From positions 496,001 to 560,000 of the forward strand of contig NZ_PQBZ01000013.1 in assembly GCF_002964665.1 (NCBI RefSeq): DNA of 64,000 nucleotides, in the 5' to 3' direction. The notes beneath the pieces are model-generated. The model saw nothing but the letters and a program-made list of their open reading frames with translations, was not told the origin of the DNA and did no database searches. Numbering within the stretch: position 1 is the stretch's first letter; each line of letters begins with the position of its first letter. Source of the DNA: Pseudoalteromonas sp. T1lg23B (GTDB taxonomy: Bacteria > Pseudomonadota > Gammaproteobacteria > Enterobacterales > Alteromonadaceae). Both the position numbers and the translations under genes were made by a program. Below, in pieces: positions 30,602 to 41,146 of the stretch.

Positions 30602-31416
30602 TGAATCAGTCAGTACAAGCAACTCGGACTATGTTGGATGTCCAACAAGTTGGATTACAAATTAATCAATCCTATATCCTCAAAGATGTCAGCTTTAATA
30701 TCAAAGCGGGACAGTTTGTTGGTTTGCTTGGCCCAAATGGGGCTGGAAAATCATCCCTATTAAGATGCATCTACCGCTTTATCAAGCCCACCAGAGGACA
30801 AATCAAGTTTCTTGATGCACCAGTAGAGAGTTATTCTCGACAGGAATACGCCAAGCAAGTTGCAGTGGTGCTACAAGATGTACCTGAACAATTTAATCTT
30901 GCGGTATTTGATGTGGTTGCTATGGGTTTAACTCCGCATAAGCCCCTTTTTTCTTCAATGAATCATGAAGATAAGTCTGAAATAGCGATGGCGCTAGCAA
31001 AGGTTGGCTTAACGCATAAATCAACTCAGATGTTCAGTTCTCTCTCTGGCGGCGAAAAACAGCGTGTAATGATAGCCCGAGCGATGGTACAGCAGCCGCA
31101 ATTATTGATCATGGACGAACCAACCAGCCACCTTGATGTGAAATATCAAATTCAGATCATGGAATTGGCAAAGTCGCTCGGGGTAAGTGTATTGGCATCC
31201 TTTCATGACCTGAATCTGGCAGCGGCCATATCGGATCATTTGTTGGTACTGCATGACGGCGAATTAAAAGCTCAGGGCTCGCCTTTACAGGTACTCACCA
31301 GTGAGTTACTCAGTGATGTTTTCGGTGTGTGCGCACAGGTTACTCAGGTTCCCAATGCTCATAACGAGCAGACACTCGTACCACATATTCGCTATCACTA
31401 TGGGTACATTCAATGA
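30601..31416 (+). CDS. btuD: Vitamin B12 ABC transporter ATPase (BtuD-like)
   Basis: About 271 residues with Walker A (GPNGAGKS), the signature LSGGEKQRV, Walker B (LLIMDEP) and the switch His (SFHDLNLAAA). It belongs to the FecE/BtuD class of siderophore-B12 importers. The riboswitch upstream and the cob genes downstream identify the substrate as corrinoid. The ATG at 30601 is chosen for AAGG upstream; the open frame extends to 30562. It overlaps btuC by four bases. Confidence 0.9.
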   Translation: MNQSVQATRTMLDVQQVGLQINQSYILKDVSFNIKAGQFVGLLGPNGAGKSSLLRCIYRFIKPTRGQIKFLDAPVESYSRQEYAKQVAVVLQDVPEQFNLAVFDVVAMGLTPHKPLFSSMNHEDKSEIAMALAKVGLTHKSTQMFSSLSGGEKQRVMIARAMVQQPQLLIMDEPTSHLDVKYQIQIMELAKSLGVSVLASFHDLNLAAAISDHLLVLHDGELKAQGSPLQVLTSELLSDVFGVCAQVTQVPNAHNEQTLVPHIRYHYGYIQ

Positions 31417-32408
31417 GTAAATTAGTGCTATCAGGGTTGTTATTACTGACATTGCTCAGTTTTGTATCAGCCATGAGCTTAGGAGCAATTGACATCAAGT
31501 TATCAGATATTTGGCAACTTTTGGTCTCTTACGATGTGACAAATCTAGCACAAAAAGTCCTCTTAGAGTTGCGTTTACCGCGCGCGTTATTAGCTTTTCT
31601 TGCGGGAAGTGGCTTAGCAATGGCTGGCCTTATTTTACAAACTGTTACGCGCAACCCTTTGGCAGATCCATATTTATTTGGGGTGTCATCTGGTGCTTCA
31701 TTTGGTGTGGTGATGTTATTTGCGCTCACTGGTGTGCAAGCTGGTTTAGTACTCTCAGGTGCTGCCTTTGCAGGTAGTCTGCTGGCGATGACGGTTTTGT
31801 TATTAATTGCCAAATCGCAACTGAATAATCAGGTGGAGTCTATGCTACTGGCTGGTGTTGCTTTGTCGTTTCTTTTTAGTGCGTGCACCAGTTTATTATT
31901 GTATTGGAGTGACCCACAAGCGGTGACTGCCATTGTGTTTTGGACATTAGGTAGTTTCTCTCGAGCCGATTGGCAAACTCTGTGGCTGCCAGCTTTGGTG
32001 GTTCTGTTGAGTGTAAGTTGTATGTTGCTATTTAGAAGAACACTCAACGCCATGCTACTGGGTGATGAAAGTGCCACGACTCTAGGAGTTAATGTGACTA
32101 AGCTGCGTTTGGGTATGTTGCTACTGAGTTCGTTACTGACAGCTGTACTGGTGGCGATGTGTGGTGGTGTTGGGTTTGTCGGTTTAATGATCCCACATAT
32201 TGTGCGGTTTTTTTTGTCCCAAGCAACTACAACAGGTTTGTTGCTCACGGCGCTCAGTGGTGGGTTATTCATGTTATGGGTCGATATTGTCGCGCGCACT
32301 GTACTTGAAAACCAAGAGTTGCCTGTTGGCGTGATCACCGCAGCCATCGGGAGTGTGTTTTTCTTAGTATTGTTGGTGTTACGCAAGCGCACTGCGGCGT
32401 CCATGTAG
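31413..32408 (+). CDS. btuC: Vitamin B12 ABC transporter permease (BtuC-like)
   Basis: A 331-residue FecCD-family permease with about ten membrane helices. Typical motifs are RLPRALLAFLAGSGLAMAG, NPLADPYLFGVSSGA and VGLMIPHIVR. It pairs with the ATPase just upstream and with the binding protein at the end of the operon to move corrinoids across the inner membrane. Its start overlaps btuD by four bases. Confidence 0.92.
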   Translation: MSKLVLSGLLLLTLLSFVSAMSLGAIDIKLSDIWQLLVSYDVTNLAQKVLLELRLPRALLAFLAGSGLAMAGLILQTVTRNPLADPYLFGVSSGASFGVVMLFALTGVQAGLVLSGAAFAGSLLAMTVLLLIAKSQLNNQVESMLLAGVALSFLFSACTSLLLYWSDPQAVTAIVFWTLGSFSRADWQTLWLPALVVLLSVSCMLLFRRTLNAMLLGDESATTLGVNVTKLRLGMLLLSSLLTAVLVAMCGGVGFVGLMIPHIVRFFLSQATTTGLLLTALSGGLFMLWVDIVARTVLENQELPVGVITAAIGSVFFLVLLVLRKRTAASM

Positions 32409-32417
32409 GAAGATAAT

Positions 32418-33485
32418 ATGAGTGATGTACGTAAACTTGAGCTGAAATTTGCCGAGCAAATTCAGCATCGAATTGACTTCAAAACAAAGCCGCTAGGGGC
32501 GTTAGGTGATCTTGAAGTGTTGGCTAAGCAGCTTGTTTTGATTTTTTCTCAAGGCTTGAACTCAGAGCAATTCGCTGCGGCTCACTTTGCTATCAACCAT
32601 CCTCAATTAGTTGTTTTTGCAGGAGATCATGGTATTGCAGCAGAGGGCGTGTCTATTGCCCCCAGCGAGGTGACGGGGCAAATGGTCGCTAATTTCGCAA
32701 GAGGTGGTGCGGCCATCAATGTGTTTTGTCGCCAGTTTGACTGGCAACTCAGTGTCGTTGATTGCGGGATTTTAACTGCACCAGCGCCCACGTTGGGCGT
32801 TATCTCACAGCGCCTTGGTAGGACTACTGCATGTTTTACAACGGCTCCTGCGATGTCAGTCGAACAACTTGAACGAGGCTTGGCATATGGAAAACAATTA
32901 GTCGAATCTAAGTTGCCTTACAACAGTAACTTGCTGGCTTTTGGTGAGATGGGAATTGGCAACACCAGCTCGGCAGCTGCAATCTTTTCAGCTTTGAGTG
33001 GCCTTGCTCCTGAGCAAACCGTGGGCAGAGGCACTGGCGTTGACGATGATGTGCAAGCTAAAAAGCTTAGATTGATTGAACAGGCTTTGCTATTTCATCG
33101 CGAGCAGCTAAACACCGCTCGCGATATTTTACGCTGCTTAGGTGGTTTTGAGATTTGCCAAATGGTTGGAGCAATGTTGGCTGCGGCTCATCAGCAAAAA
33201 GCGATTGTGGTTGATGGTTTTATCGCAACTGCTTGTGCCATGTTGGCGATTGAAATGGAGCCTAATAGCCGTGATTACATGATTTTTGCCCATAATTCAG
33301 GTGAGCAAGGACATGCCAAAATGCTGGCTCATCTACAGGCCAAGCCGCTGCTAAATTTAGGTTTAAGGTTAGGAGAGGGCACCGGAGCGGCTCTGTGCTT
33401 ACCGATATTGCACAGCGCACTGGCATTTTACAATGACATGGCTAGTTTTTCACAGGCGCAGGTAAGTGATGTGGTGAGTGTGTGA
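32418..33485 (+). CDS. cobT: Nicotinate-nucleotide--dimethylbenzimidazole phosphoribosyltransferase
   Basis: A 355-residue CobT, the standard length. Motifs include KPLGALGDLE, FAGDHGIAAEGVS, GEMGIGNTSSAAA, GRGTGVDD and the catalytic Glu region LRLGEGTGA. It makes alpha-ribazole phosphate from dimethylbenzimidazole and nicotinate mononucleotide, the lower-ligand half of cobalamin. AGGA precedes the start. It overlaps cobS by four bases (GTGA). Confidence 0.96.
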   Translation: MSDVRKLELKFAEQIQHRIDFKTKPLGALGDLEVLAKQLVLIFSQGLNSEQFAAAHFAINHPQLVVFAGDHGIAAEGVSIAPSEVTGQMVANFARGGAAINVFCRQFDWQLSVVDCGILTAPAPTLGVISQRLGRTTACFTTAPAMSVEQLERGLAYGKQLVESKLPYNSNLLAFGEMGIGNTSSAAAIFSALSGLAPEQTVGRGTGVDDDVQAKKLRLIEQALLFHREQLNTARDILRCLGGFEICQMVGAMLAAAHQQKAIVVDGFIATACAMLAIEMEPNSRDYMIFAHNSGEQGHAKMLAHLQAKPLLNLGLRLGEGTGAALCLPILHSALAFYNDMASFSQAQVSDVVSV

Positions 33486-34255
33486 ATAAAAGCGCATTTT
33501 TGTTGGCTATCGTGTTTCTCACACGTGTGCCTGTGCCTATCAAAGGTGAGGTAGATGAAGCTCTATTGAACCATGCCAGTCGTTATTTTTCCTTAGTGGG
33601 CTTACTCATTGGTCTATTTTTAGCTGTTATCTATTTCATATTGCAAAGTATTTTTCCTGTTGAAGTGGCAGTGATACTAACGCTCGCTGCGGGAGTAATA
33701 CTCACTGGTGCTTTTCATGAAGATGGATTTGCCGATGTATGGGATGGGTTCGGTGGAGGCTGGTCGGTTGAGCAAAAGCTAACCATTATGAAAGATAGTC
33801 GGCTTGGAACCTATGGTGCCGCCGCACTGTGCTTGTTGTTACTTTTGAAATATCAATTGCTAGTTGGCTTAGCAGAACACTGGTATTGGGTATGTATCGC
33901 ACTTATTTGTGGACACACGCTCAGTCGAACCATGGCGACCAGTTTGATAGGTTTATTACCCTACGTACAACAGGATATGCAAAGCAAGGTGAAGCCTATA
34001 GTACAAAGCCTGTCAAAAAGTGCGCGAGAAAGCCTTTATGGCTGTGCACTGGCTGTATTGCTGGTTTGCTGGGGATTTGACCTTTTTAATTTATGGCATT
34101 GTGTGACTTTGGTTGGCTGCTTAGTACTACTAAGGAGTTTATGTATCAGGTGGTTTCGCTGGCAACTAGGCGGTTATACAGGTGACTGTCTGGGCGCTGC
34201 GCAGCAATGTGCTGAAGTGGTCGTTTATATGGTGTGTTTATTGATATGGCTATGA
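33482..34255 (+). CDS. cobS: Adenosylcobinamide-GDP ribazoletransferase (cobalamin synthase)
   Basis: A 257-residue integral membrane protein with the CobS signatures FHEDGFADVWDGFGGG and MKDSRLGTYG. It joins adenosylcobinamide-GDP to alpha-ribazole (phosphate). It uses a GTG start that overlaps the cobT stop, and its own stop overlaps the cobU start by four bases. Confidence 0.95.
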   Translation: MNKSAFLLAIVFLTRVPVPIKGEVDEALLNHASRYFSLVGLLIGLFLAVIYFILQSIFPVEVAVILTLAAGVILTGAFHEDGFADVWDGFGGGWSVEQKLTIMKDSRLGTYGAAALCLLLLLKYQLLVGLAEHWYWVCIALICGHTLSRTMATSLIGLLPYVQQDMQSKVKPIVQSLSKSARESLYGCALAVLLVCWGFDLFNLWHCVTLVGCLVLLRSLCIRWFRWQLGGYTGDCLGAAQQCAEVVVYMVCLLIWL

Positions 34256-34782
34256 ACAAACAGATTCAACTGATATTAGGTGGCGCGCGCTCAGGGAAAA
34301 GTGCGCTAGCCGAGCAAAAAGCGAAGGCGCTGCTGGCCAGTGGCAAGGTTGATCAAATTGTTTATCTAGCCACGGCACAGGCGAAGGATGATGAGATGCA
34401 TAACCGTATCGCTCATCACCAAGCACGTCGTGATGAGCAATGGCTGCTTATTGAAGAACCTTGGCAGCTACCACAGAGGCTAATAGAGCAACCCGAACGC
34501 AGTTGTGTGTTAGTTGATTGTTTAACACTTTGGCTGACGTATGGGCTTTGTGAGCTGGGACTTGAGGAATATTTACTTAAGAAGCAACAGCTGCTGGAAG
34601 CCCTAAAAAGTACATTGGCTGATGTGATTTTGGTGAGCAATGAAGTGGGCCACGGTATTGTTCCCGTTGGTGAATTAAGTCGTGAGTTTGTTGATCAGTC
34701 AGGTTGGTTACATCAGGATATTGCAAGCATCGCAACTCATGTTGAATTTGTCATGGCAGGTTGTGCGTTGAGGCTAAAATAA
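34252..34782 (+). CDS. cobU: Adenosylcobinamide kinase / guanylyltransferase
   Basis: A 176-residue bifunctional CobU/CobP. The P-loop GGARSGKS is at the N-terminus, and the His that takes GMP lies in [12 protein letters not shown]. It phosphorylates adenosylcobinamide and then activates it with GTP. The ATG at 34252 is chosen because it forms a four-base ATGA overlap with cobS. Confidence 0.95.
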   Translation: MNKQIQLILGGARSGKSALAEQKAKALLASGKVDQIVYLATAQAKDDEMHNRIAHHQARRDEQWLLIEEPWQLPQRLIEQPERSCVLVDCLTLWLTYGLCELGLEEYLLKKQQLLEALKSTLADVILVSNEVGHGIVPVGELSREFVDQSGWLHQDIASIATHVEFVMAGCALRLK

Positions 34783-36260
34783 TGGCGAAAACACTCATGA
34801 TACAGGGGACTACCTCTGATGCGGGTAAAAGTACGCTTGTGGCGGGATTATGCCGTGTATTTGCGCGAAGAGGTATGCGAGTTGCGCCATTTAAACCGCA
34901 AAATATGGCGCTTAACAGCGCAGTGACTCCTTGTGGTGGAGAGATTGGCAGAGCACAAGCCTTACAGGCAATTGCGGCCAAGATTGAGCTTAGCACTGAC
35001 TTTAATCCCATATTATTGAAGCCCAATAGCGATACGGGGGCGCAAGTGATCATGCATGGTCGAGCGATCAGTAATATGGAAGCGGGTAAATACCACGACT
35101 ATAAGAAAGTAGCGATGGGGGCGGTATTACAGTCTCATCAACGACTCGAAGCGCAATATGAGTTGGTGTTGGTAGAAGGGGCGGGCAGTCCGGCGGAAAT
35201 CAACTTACGCGAGAACGATATTGCCAACATGGGCTTTGCCTGTGCCGTTGAGTGTCCTGTTATCATTGTGGCAGATATCGACAAAGGCGGCGTGTTTGCA
35301 CATCTTGTTGGTACTTTGGCGTTACTCAGCGAGCAGGAACAAGCGCTGGTACAAGGGTTTGTGATCAACCGTTTTCGAGGAGATATAGGGTTACTGCAAT
35401 CAGGTTTGGATTGGCTTGAAGCGTATACCGGCAAACCCGTGTTGGGGGTGATGCCTTATTTGCATTCGCTCAATCTAGATGCCGAAGATGCGGTGACAAT
35501 AGAAAACCATGTAATAGACGCACAACTGAGAGTCAGTGTGTTGCTCTTACCGCATATTAGTAACCATACGGATTTTGATACCCTGCGATTGCATCCTAAT
35601 GTGGATTTACGATATGTGCGTCATGAAGAACAAATTGGTCCAACCGATCTCATTATTATTCCGGGGAGTAAAAATGTGTTGGGTGACTTGGCCTTTTTAA
35701 AAGCACAGAGTTGGCAGGCTGAGATCATGCGGCATCTGCGTTTCGGTGGCAAGGTTTTGGGGATCTGTGGTGGTTTACAAATGCTGGGACAGACGATTTT
35801 TGACCCAGATGGCATTGAATCATCGGAACAGCAAATGAGCGGGCTAAATTTAGCTCGATTTTCGACCACGCTAACAAGCAGTAAAACTTTAACCCAAGTA
35901 TCGGGTGAATGTTTACTGGGTGAAACGCCAGTCGCCATCCAAGGGTATGAGATCCATTGTGGTATCAGTGAAGGCAAGGCATTGAGCCAGCCGTTCATGC
36001 GTTTTAGCAGTCATCCGCACAATATCACTCAAGATGGTTTTATATCAGAAGATAACCAGATTGTTGGCACTTACTTACATGGTCTTTTTGATACCCCTGA
36101 TGCCGCAAATCTGCTACTGGCATGGGCCAGTAATGGGCGAGTGCAGGCAAATGCCTTTGACCTTGCTGAGCACCGTGAGCAGCAGCTTGAGCGATTGGCT
36201 GATACCTGCGAGCAATATTTGGACATAGATAAACTATTAGCCATGGCGCTAAAAGTATAG
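34782..36260 (+). CDS. cobQ: Adenosylcobyric acid synthase (glutamine-hydrolysing)
   Basis: About 492 residues: an N-terminal ATP-binding domain (GTTSDAGKS) and a C-terminal class I glutamine amidotransferase domain with the nucleophile Cys in [10 protein letters not shown] and the His in TYLHGLFD. It amidates four carboxyl groups of adenosylcobyrinate diamide. The start shares one base with the cobU stop (TAATG). No corrin-ring genes and no cbiB/cobD are in this cluster. Confidence 0.95.
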   Translation: MAKTLMIQGTTSDAGKSTLVAGLCRVFARRGMRVAPFKPQNMALNSAVTPCGGEIGRAQALQAIAAKIELSTDFNPILLKPNSDTGAQVIMHGRAISNMEAGKYHDYKKVAMGAVLQSHQRLEAQYELVLVEGAGSPAEINLRENDIANMGFACAVECPVIIVADIDKGGVFAHLVGTLALLSEQEQALVQGFVINRFRGDIGLLQSGLDWLEAYTGKPVLGVMPYLHSLNLDAEDAVTIENHVIDAQLRVSVLLLPHISNHTDFDTLRLHPNVDLRYVRHEEQIGPTDLIIIPGSKNVLGDLAFLKAQSWQAEIMRHLRFGGKVLGICGGLQMLGQTIFDPDGIESSEQQMSGLNLARFSTTLTSSKTLTQVSGECLLGETPVAIQGYEIHCGISEGKALSQPFMRFSSHPHNITQDGFISEDNQIVGTYLHGLFDTPDAANLLLAWASNGRVQANAFDLAEHREQQLERLADTCEQYLDIDKLLAMALKV

Positions 36261-36281
36261 AAATTTAACCGAGAGGAATTT

Positions 36282-36893
36282 ATGAGCGACTCAGCTAGTA
36301 AAAAAAATCAAGAAAAACATCAGCAAAGGCAGCAAAAAGTAAAAGAACAAGTGGATGCAAAGGTAGCGGCCGCTGACAAAGTGCAGGGGATTTTTCAGGT
36401 GATCACGGGCAATGGCAAAGGCAAGTCAACCTCGGGTTTTGGCACGGTGGCACGCTGTGTGGGTCATGGTAAGCAAGCCGCAGTGGCACAGTTTATCAAA
36501 GGTATGTGGGAATGTGGTGAGCGTAATTTACTAGAAAAGGTCGGCGTGCCATTTGCGGTGATGAAAACGGGGTTTACTTGGGAGACGCAAAACCGAGAAA
36601 CAGATACCCAAGCTGCACAACAAACATGGCAGCAAGCCAAGCTATGGCTACAAGACGAAAGCATTGATTTGGTGCTACTTGATGAACTCACTTATATGGT
36701 CAGTTACGATTATATAGAGTTAGAAGAAGTACTTCAGGCAATTGCTAATCGTCCAAAAATGCAATCAGTGATCGTAACTGGTCGTGGGGCTCATCGAAAG
36801 TTGACTGAATTGGCGGATACGGTGAGCGAAGTTCGTAATGTTAAGCATGCTTTTGAGTCTGGCATTAAGGCCCTAGAAGGATTTGACTTCTAA
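36282..36893 (+). CDS. btuR: Cob(I)yrinic acid a,c-diamide adenosyltransferase (BtuR/CobO)
   Basis: A 203-residue CobA/CobO/BtuR-type adenosyltransferase with the P-loop GNGKGKST and the segment LVLLDELTYM. A basic, Gln-rich N-terminal tail precedes the domain. It adds the adenosyl group to cob(I)alamin or corrinoid precursors. GAGAGGA precedes the start; the stop overlaps the next start by one base. Confidence 0.94.
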   Translation: MSDSASKKNQEKHQQRQQKVKEQVDAKVAAADKVQGIFQVITGNGKGKSTSGFGTVARCVGHGKQAAVAQFIKGMWECGERNLLEKVGVPFAVMKTGFTWETQNRETDTQAAQQTWQQAKLWLQDESIDLVLLDELTYMVSYDYIELEEVLQAIANRPKMQSVIVTGRGAHRKLTELADTVSEVRNVKHAFESGIKALEGFDF

Positions 36894-37735
36894 TGTTTTA
36901 TATACGTTTATGTATACTTATCATAGGGTTATTTTGTGGTTATGGCCACGCTAATGAGGCAAAGCGGATCATTGCATTGGCCCCACATATTGTTGAAAAC
37001 TTATTTGCTATTGGCGCAGGTGAACGTATCGTTGGTACCGTAGAGTACGCAGATTATCCCGAAGCGGCGAACCAGATTGTGCGCATTGGTGGTTACAATG
37101 GCATCATGCTAGAGAAAGTATTGGCGCTGAACCCTGACTTGGTGATTGCGTGGCAATCTGGAAACAAAAAAGACGACTTGGATAAACTGGAGAAGCTGGG
37201 TATTCGTGTGATCTACAGCGACACCAAAGATATTAGTAAAGTTGCGGATGAGCTGCGCTTATTTGGTAAGTTAACAGGGAAAATTCAACAAGCAGAACAA
37301 CTTGCGCAGCAGTTCACGGCTCGCTTCAATCGTATACAAAGTCTCTATCAAGGTGCAACACGTTTACAGGTGTTTTATCAATTGTGGCCAGAGCCAATGA
37401 TGACCATAAATCGCAATACATGGCTTCATCAATTGCTAGAACTGTGCAGCGTAGATAATGTATTTGCTGATAGTTCAATGGAGTACCCGCAAATCAGTGT
37501 TGAAAATGTGCTTAAGAAAAAGCCAGAAGTTATCGTGTTGCCTTATGAGAAAAGCAAAAAGGTGATGCCAACAATAAATTGGCAAGCTTGGCCGGAGATC
37601 CCCGCGGTGCAATATCAACAGTTTATTGAAGTGGACGCGGATTTACTGCATCGTTACAGTACCCGAGTGCTTGATGGGGTAACGGATATGTGTGATAAAC
37701 TACAACTTGCTCGCGCACACTATGATAAGAATTAA
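36893..37735 (+). CDS. btuF: Periplasmic corrinoid-binding protein (BtuF-like)
   Basis: A 280-residue class III periplasmic binding protein with a signal peptide (cleavage likely after GYGHA). The N-terminal pattern [23 protein letters not shown] and the linker region LNPDLVIAW match BtuF. It hands corrinoids to BtuCD. As last gene of the riboswitch operon it completes an ABC importer; no TonB-dependent BtuB receptor is in the window. Confidence 0.9.
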   Translation: MFYIRLCILIIGLFCGYGHANEAKRIIALAPHIVENLFAIGAGERIVGTVEYADYPEAANQIVRIGGYNGIMLEKVLALNPDLVIAWQSGNKKDDLDKLEKLGIRVIYSDTKDISKVADELRLFGKLTGKIQQAEQLAQQFTARFNRIQSLYQGATRLQVFYQLWPEPMMTINRNTWLHQLLELCSVDNVFADSSMEYPQISVENVLKKKPEVIVLPYEKSKKVMPTINWQAWPEIPAVQYQQFIEVDADLLHRYSTRVLDGVTDMCDKLQLARAHYDKN

Positions 37736-37746
37736 AGGAAACCAGC

Positions 37747-38406
37747 ATGACAACTTGGCAAAGTGTATTGGGTCAGGAAAAGCAGCAAGCCTACTTTCAA
37801 GAGACATTAAACTACGTGGCACAGCGCCGCAATGAAGGGGTCACGGTATATCCGCCACATGAGCAAATTTTTGAAGCCTTTAAAGTAACGCCGTTTGAAC
37901 AGGTAAAAGTGGTTATTTTAGGGCAAGACCCTTATCATGGCCCAAATCAGGCCCATGGTTTGTGCTTTTCGGTGTTGCCGGGTGTTAAGCCGCCTCCTTC
38001 TTTAGCGAATATGTACAAGGAACTGGCTCAGGATATCGAGGGGTTTAGCATTCCAAATCATGGCTACCTGCTGCCTTGGGCCGAGCAAGGCGTACTGTTG
38101 CTCAACACGGTATTGACGGTAGAACAGGGGCAAGCGCATTCTCATAAAAAACTAGGTTGGGAGCGTTTTACCGATGTAGTGATTGAACAATTGAATGCAC
38201 ACAGTGATGGTATTGTATTTTTGTTATGGGGCGCACATGCTCAGAAAAAAGGCAAGAATATTGATAAGCAACGCCATCATGTTTTGCACGCCCCACACCC
38301 GTCTCCTTTGTCAGTTCACCGTGGGTTCTATGGTTGTCAGCACTTTTCTAAAACGAATCAGCTACTACAAGAGATGGGTAAACAACCTATTAACTGGCAG
38401 GTGTAG
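37747..38406 (+). CDS. ung: Uracil-DNA glycosylase
   Basis: A 219-residue family 1 enzyme with the catalytic motif GQDPYHG (Asp61) and the HPSPLS motif with the catalytic His. It removes uracil from DNA as the first step of base excision repair. It starts 11 bases after btuF but is functionally unrelated; a bidirectional terminator follows. Confidence 0.97.
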   Translation: MTTWQSVLGQEKQQAYFQETLNYVAQRRNEGVTVYPPHEQIFEAFKVTPFEQVKVVILGQDPYHGPNQAHGLCFSVLPGVKPPPSLANMYKELAQDIEGFSIPNHGYLLPWAEQGVLLLNTVLTVEQGQAHSHKKLGWERFTDVVIEQLNAHSDGIVFLLWGAHAQKKGKNIDKQRHHVLHAPHPSPLSVHRGFYGCQHFSKTNQLLQEMGKQPINWQV

Positions 38407-38446
38407 CGCTTAATCGATGAGTACGGAGTCGGATTTTTAGTACATT

Positions 38447-38473
38447 AAAAAAGGCTCACAGGAGCCTTTTTTA
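38447..38473. terminator. Bidirectional terminator between ung and the DUF3545 gene
   Basis: AAAAAAGGCTC and GAGCCTTTTTT form a perfect 11-bp stem with a four-base loop and T-runs in both directions. It separates two convergent genes. Confidence 0.93.
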
Positions 38474-38492
38474 AAGGTTAAATCCAGATGAA

Positions 38493-38684
38493 TTAGATGA
38501 AGTCTAATTCGTCTAGATCTAGGTTGTCTGCGAAGTAATCTAGTTCCTGTAGTTCTTTGCGAAGACGCTGTTTATCTTTTAGCGCTTCTATTTCACGCCA
38601 TTTTCGTTTTTGCTTTTTCTGAGAGGTTCGTTTTTGTGTTTCAGGACCTTCTAATATTTCTAGTATATCGTCTAGGCTATCCAT
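38493..38684 (-). CDS. DUF3545 family small protein
   Basis: A 63-residue highly charged protein matching DUF3545, a short family of marine gammaproteobacteria with no known function. An acidic N-terminus (MDSLDDILEILEG) is followed by a basic stretch (KKQKRKWREIEALKDKQRLRKEL) that is likely helical, and an acidic C-terminus (DNLDLDELDFI). AGGAG stands before the ATG. The alternating charge suggests a nucleic-acid or protein-binding helix, which is inference. Confidence 0.8.
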   Translation of the reverse strand: MDSLDDILEILEGPETQKRTSQKKQKRKWREIEALKDKQRLRKELQELDYFADNLDLDELDFI

Positions 38685-38848
38685 GAATTTCTCCTATTGA
38701 TTATTAACCTCAATAACGCTTTTGCACTCAATTTCGCACTTTAAGCAACTTCGGTATACCACAACTTGCGTAAAAATAAAACACAAATGTGTCGTTTAAG
38801 TTAAAGACGAGTGACAGTTTGATTAAAATCAATAAACAGCGGGCATAA

Positions 38849-38876
38849 AAAAACGCCACATTAAGTGGCGTTTTTA
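38849..38876 (-). terminator. Intrinsic terminator of talB
   Basis: AAACGCCAC and GTGGCGTTT pair with a five-base loop; on the minus strand a T-run follows. It lies 20 bases after the talB stop. Confidence 0.88.
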
Positions 38877-38895
38877 AGGAACTAGAGGAGCGCTA

Positions 38896-39846
38896 TTACA
38901 GGGCTTTGAAGCGAGTTTCTAACTCTTCTTGCGCTTGAGCGAAAGAACGAATACCTTCAGCCAGTTTTTCTGTAGCCATGGCATCTTCATTGTGTAACCA
39001 GCGGAATTGCGCTTCGTTCAATGGTGCAGGCTTTGCTTCTAGTGCATAGTTACTTTCAAGCAAGTATTCTGGCGCATCAGTTAGCTCACCTAATTCTTCG
39101 AGTAACGAAGGGCTAATCGTTAATTTGTCACAGCCAGTCAGTGCGATTATTTCACCTGTGTTACGGAAACTTGCACCCATTACAACGGTTTTATAACCAT
39201 GGCGCTTATAAAATTCATAAATGCTGCGTACAGACTGCACACCAGGATCAGCCATTGGATCTGTTGGTTTTTCTAAGCCATTGGCAACATGCCAGTCTAA
39301 AATCCTGCCTACAAATGGAGAAATCAAAAATACGTTTGCATCGGCACATGCGCGGGCTTGAGCTTGGCTGAACAATAAGGTCAAATTACACTTGATACCT
39401 TCTTTTTCTAGTTGTTCAGCGGCTTTGATACCTTCCCAAGTCGATGCGATTTTAATCAGTATTTTATCTTGGCTAACGCCTTCTTTGCGATACAGCGCCA
39501 ATAAGCTCTTTGCTTTTTCAATGGTCGCTTGTGTATCAAATGATAAACGCGCATCTACTTCTGTAGAAATATAGCCTGGCACGATATCAGCGATCTCTTT
39601 ACCAATCAGCACCGCAAAGTAATCACATGCTAGCTCTAATTGTTTATCAGTATCAGAGTGTACTGATTTCGCGTAATCCCATGCTTTTTGTAGATAAGCT
39701 TGATAGGCTGGCATTTCGCTCGCTTTTAAAAGTAGCGATGGGTTGGTTGTGGCATCTTCAGGTTGATGCTTACGAATTGCTTCAATATCGCCAGTATCGG
39801 CGACGATTGAAGAGTGCTTTTTGAGCCTATCTAGTGCTGATGTCAT
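38896..39846 (-). CDS. talB: Transaldolase
   Basis: A 316-residue transaldolase of the TalB type and length. The Schiff-base lysine is Lys132 in [19 protein letters not shown] at the N-terminus and MGASFRN are also conserved. It moves a dihydroxyacetone unit between sugar phosphates in the non-oxidative pentose phosphate pathway. GAGGAAAA precedes the start. Single gene, divergent from yaaA with about 270 bases between. Confidence 0.97.
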   Translation of the reverse strand: MTSALDRLKKHSSIVADTGDIEAIRKHQPEDATTNPSLLLKASEMPAYQAYLQKAWDYAKSVHSDTDKQLELACDYFAVLIGKEIADIVPGYISTEVDARLSFDTQATIEKAKSLLALYRKEGVSQDKILIKIASTWEGIKAAEQLEKEGIKCNLTLLFSQAQARACADANVFLISPFVGRILDWHVANGLEKPTDPMADPGVQSVRSIYEFYKRHGYKTVVMGASFRNTGEIIALTGCDKLTISPSLLEELGELTDAPEYLLESNYALEAKPAPLNEAQFRWLHNEDAMATEKLAEGIRSFAQAQEELETRFKAL

Positions 39847-40113
39847 TGGTTTTCCTCATTCCTATTTGCAGCAAAAATTTCGAAAAATCTTAGTGTTCCT
39901 ATGTTGCAGTACCATGACGGCCATTAATAGGTCAATTGTCCGTATTTATGCGGATAACACTATTATGCGGGCGTTCACAGTGTACAAAAGGTAGGGACAC
40001 TTTGTTTGAATTGTTGTTATCCCCTATAAAATCAAGGGTTATTCAATACTTGAAGTCAGCAGGGGATAGTGTTGAAATTGACATTAAACATATTTTAAGT
40101 CAATAGGCTCGCC

Positions 40114-40893
40114 ATGATCACGGTAATCTCTCCTGCAAAAAATTTAGATTTTGAAACGCCATCGCATATCTCGCACTTTACTCAGCCAGAACTACTAGAG
40201 CACAGTGAAGAACTGATAAAAGTGTGCCGTAACTTATCAATGCAACAGGTCGCCAGCTTAATGAAAATTAGTGATAAGCTCGCTGGATTGAACGTAGCGC
40301 GTTTTAATGACTGGTCTTTACCCTTTAACGCACAAAATGCTAAACAAGCAGTGTTGGCCTTTAACGGCGATGTATATAGCGGTTTGGAAGCCAGTTCGCT
40401 GAGTGAAGATACACTAGAGTACGCGCAGCAGCATTTAAGGATCTTATCGGGTCTGTATGGAGTATTGAAGCCGCTAGATTTGATGCAAGCATATCGATTA
40501 GAAATGGGCACCAAGTTAGACAGCCCACGTGGTAAGAACCTATATGAATTCTGGGGGAGCATTATAGCGAAAAAACTTAACGAAGCGCTGGCGCAAACTC
40601 ATTCATCACAGTTAGTGAATTTGGCATCTAACGAGTACTTCAAAGCGGTTGATAAAAAGGCACTAGAGGGGGAAATTGTTACCCCTATCTTTAAAGATTG
40701 TAAAAATGGCCAATACAAAGTCATCAGCTTTTACGCGAAAAAAGCACGCGGAATGATGGCTCGCTATATTATGGAGCATCAAGTGAAGAGTGTTGACAAG
40801 CTACGTCAGTTCGATGTGGCTGGCTATTACTTTAGCGAACAAGCAACCAGCAAAGCGAATGAACCTGTGTTCTTACGAGAAGAGCAAAACTAA
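40114..40893 (+). CDS. yaaA: YaaA family peroxide stress protein
   Basis: A 259-residue YaaA (UPF0246, formerly DUF328). The start [16 protein letters not shown], the segment [11 protein letters not shown] and the C-terminal [13 protein letters not shown] are family hallmarks. E. coli YaaA lowers free iron and DNA damage during peroxide stress. It is single and followed by a strong terminator. E. coli also has yaaA near talB, so the neighbourhood is conserved. Confidence 0.95.
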   Translation: MITVISPAKNLDFETPSHISHFTQPELLEHSEELIKVCRNLSMQQVASLMKISDKLAGLNVARFNDWSLPFNAQNAKQAVLAFNGDVYSGLEASSLSEDTLEYAQQHLRILSGLYGVLKPLDLMQAYRLEMGTKLDSPRGKNLYEFWGSIIAKKLNEALAQTHSSQLVNLASNEYFKAVDKKALEGEIVTPIFKDCKNGQYKVISFYAKKARGMMARYIMEHQVKSVDKLRQFDVAGYYFSEQATSKANEPVFLREEQN

Positions 40894-40898
40894 CGAGT

Positions 40899-40924
40899 AA
40901 AAGCGTGCATAGCACGCTTTTTTG
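40899..40924 (+). terminator. Intrinsic terminator of yaaA
   Basis: AAAAGCGTGC and GCACGCTTTT form a perfect 10-bp stem with a three-base loop, followed by more T. Confidence 0.93.
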
Positions 40925-41146
40925 TTGTCCTTTTTACCTCACACATTTGCTCAGTTCACAATATTTCTCAGCCTCTAGGAATACGCATAAGCGGCGCAAT
41001 ACCCCACTGCTTTTTTAGATTTTTGCGCTGTTACAGTGACCGTAAAAAATTGTGGTCGCGCATACCAAATGCCTTTCCCTCTTCTATACTTGGTTAAAAT
41101 TTAAGTAATTAATGCGTCGCAAGGTTGCGATAAGAAGGAAATAGCG

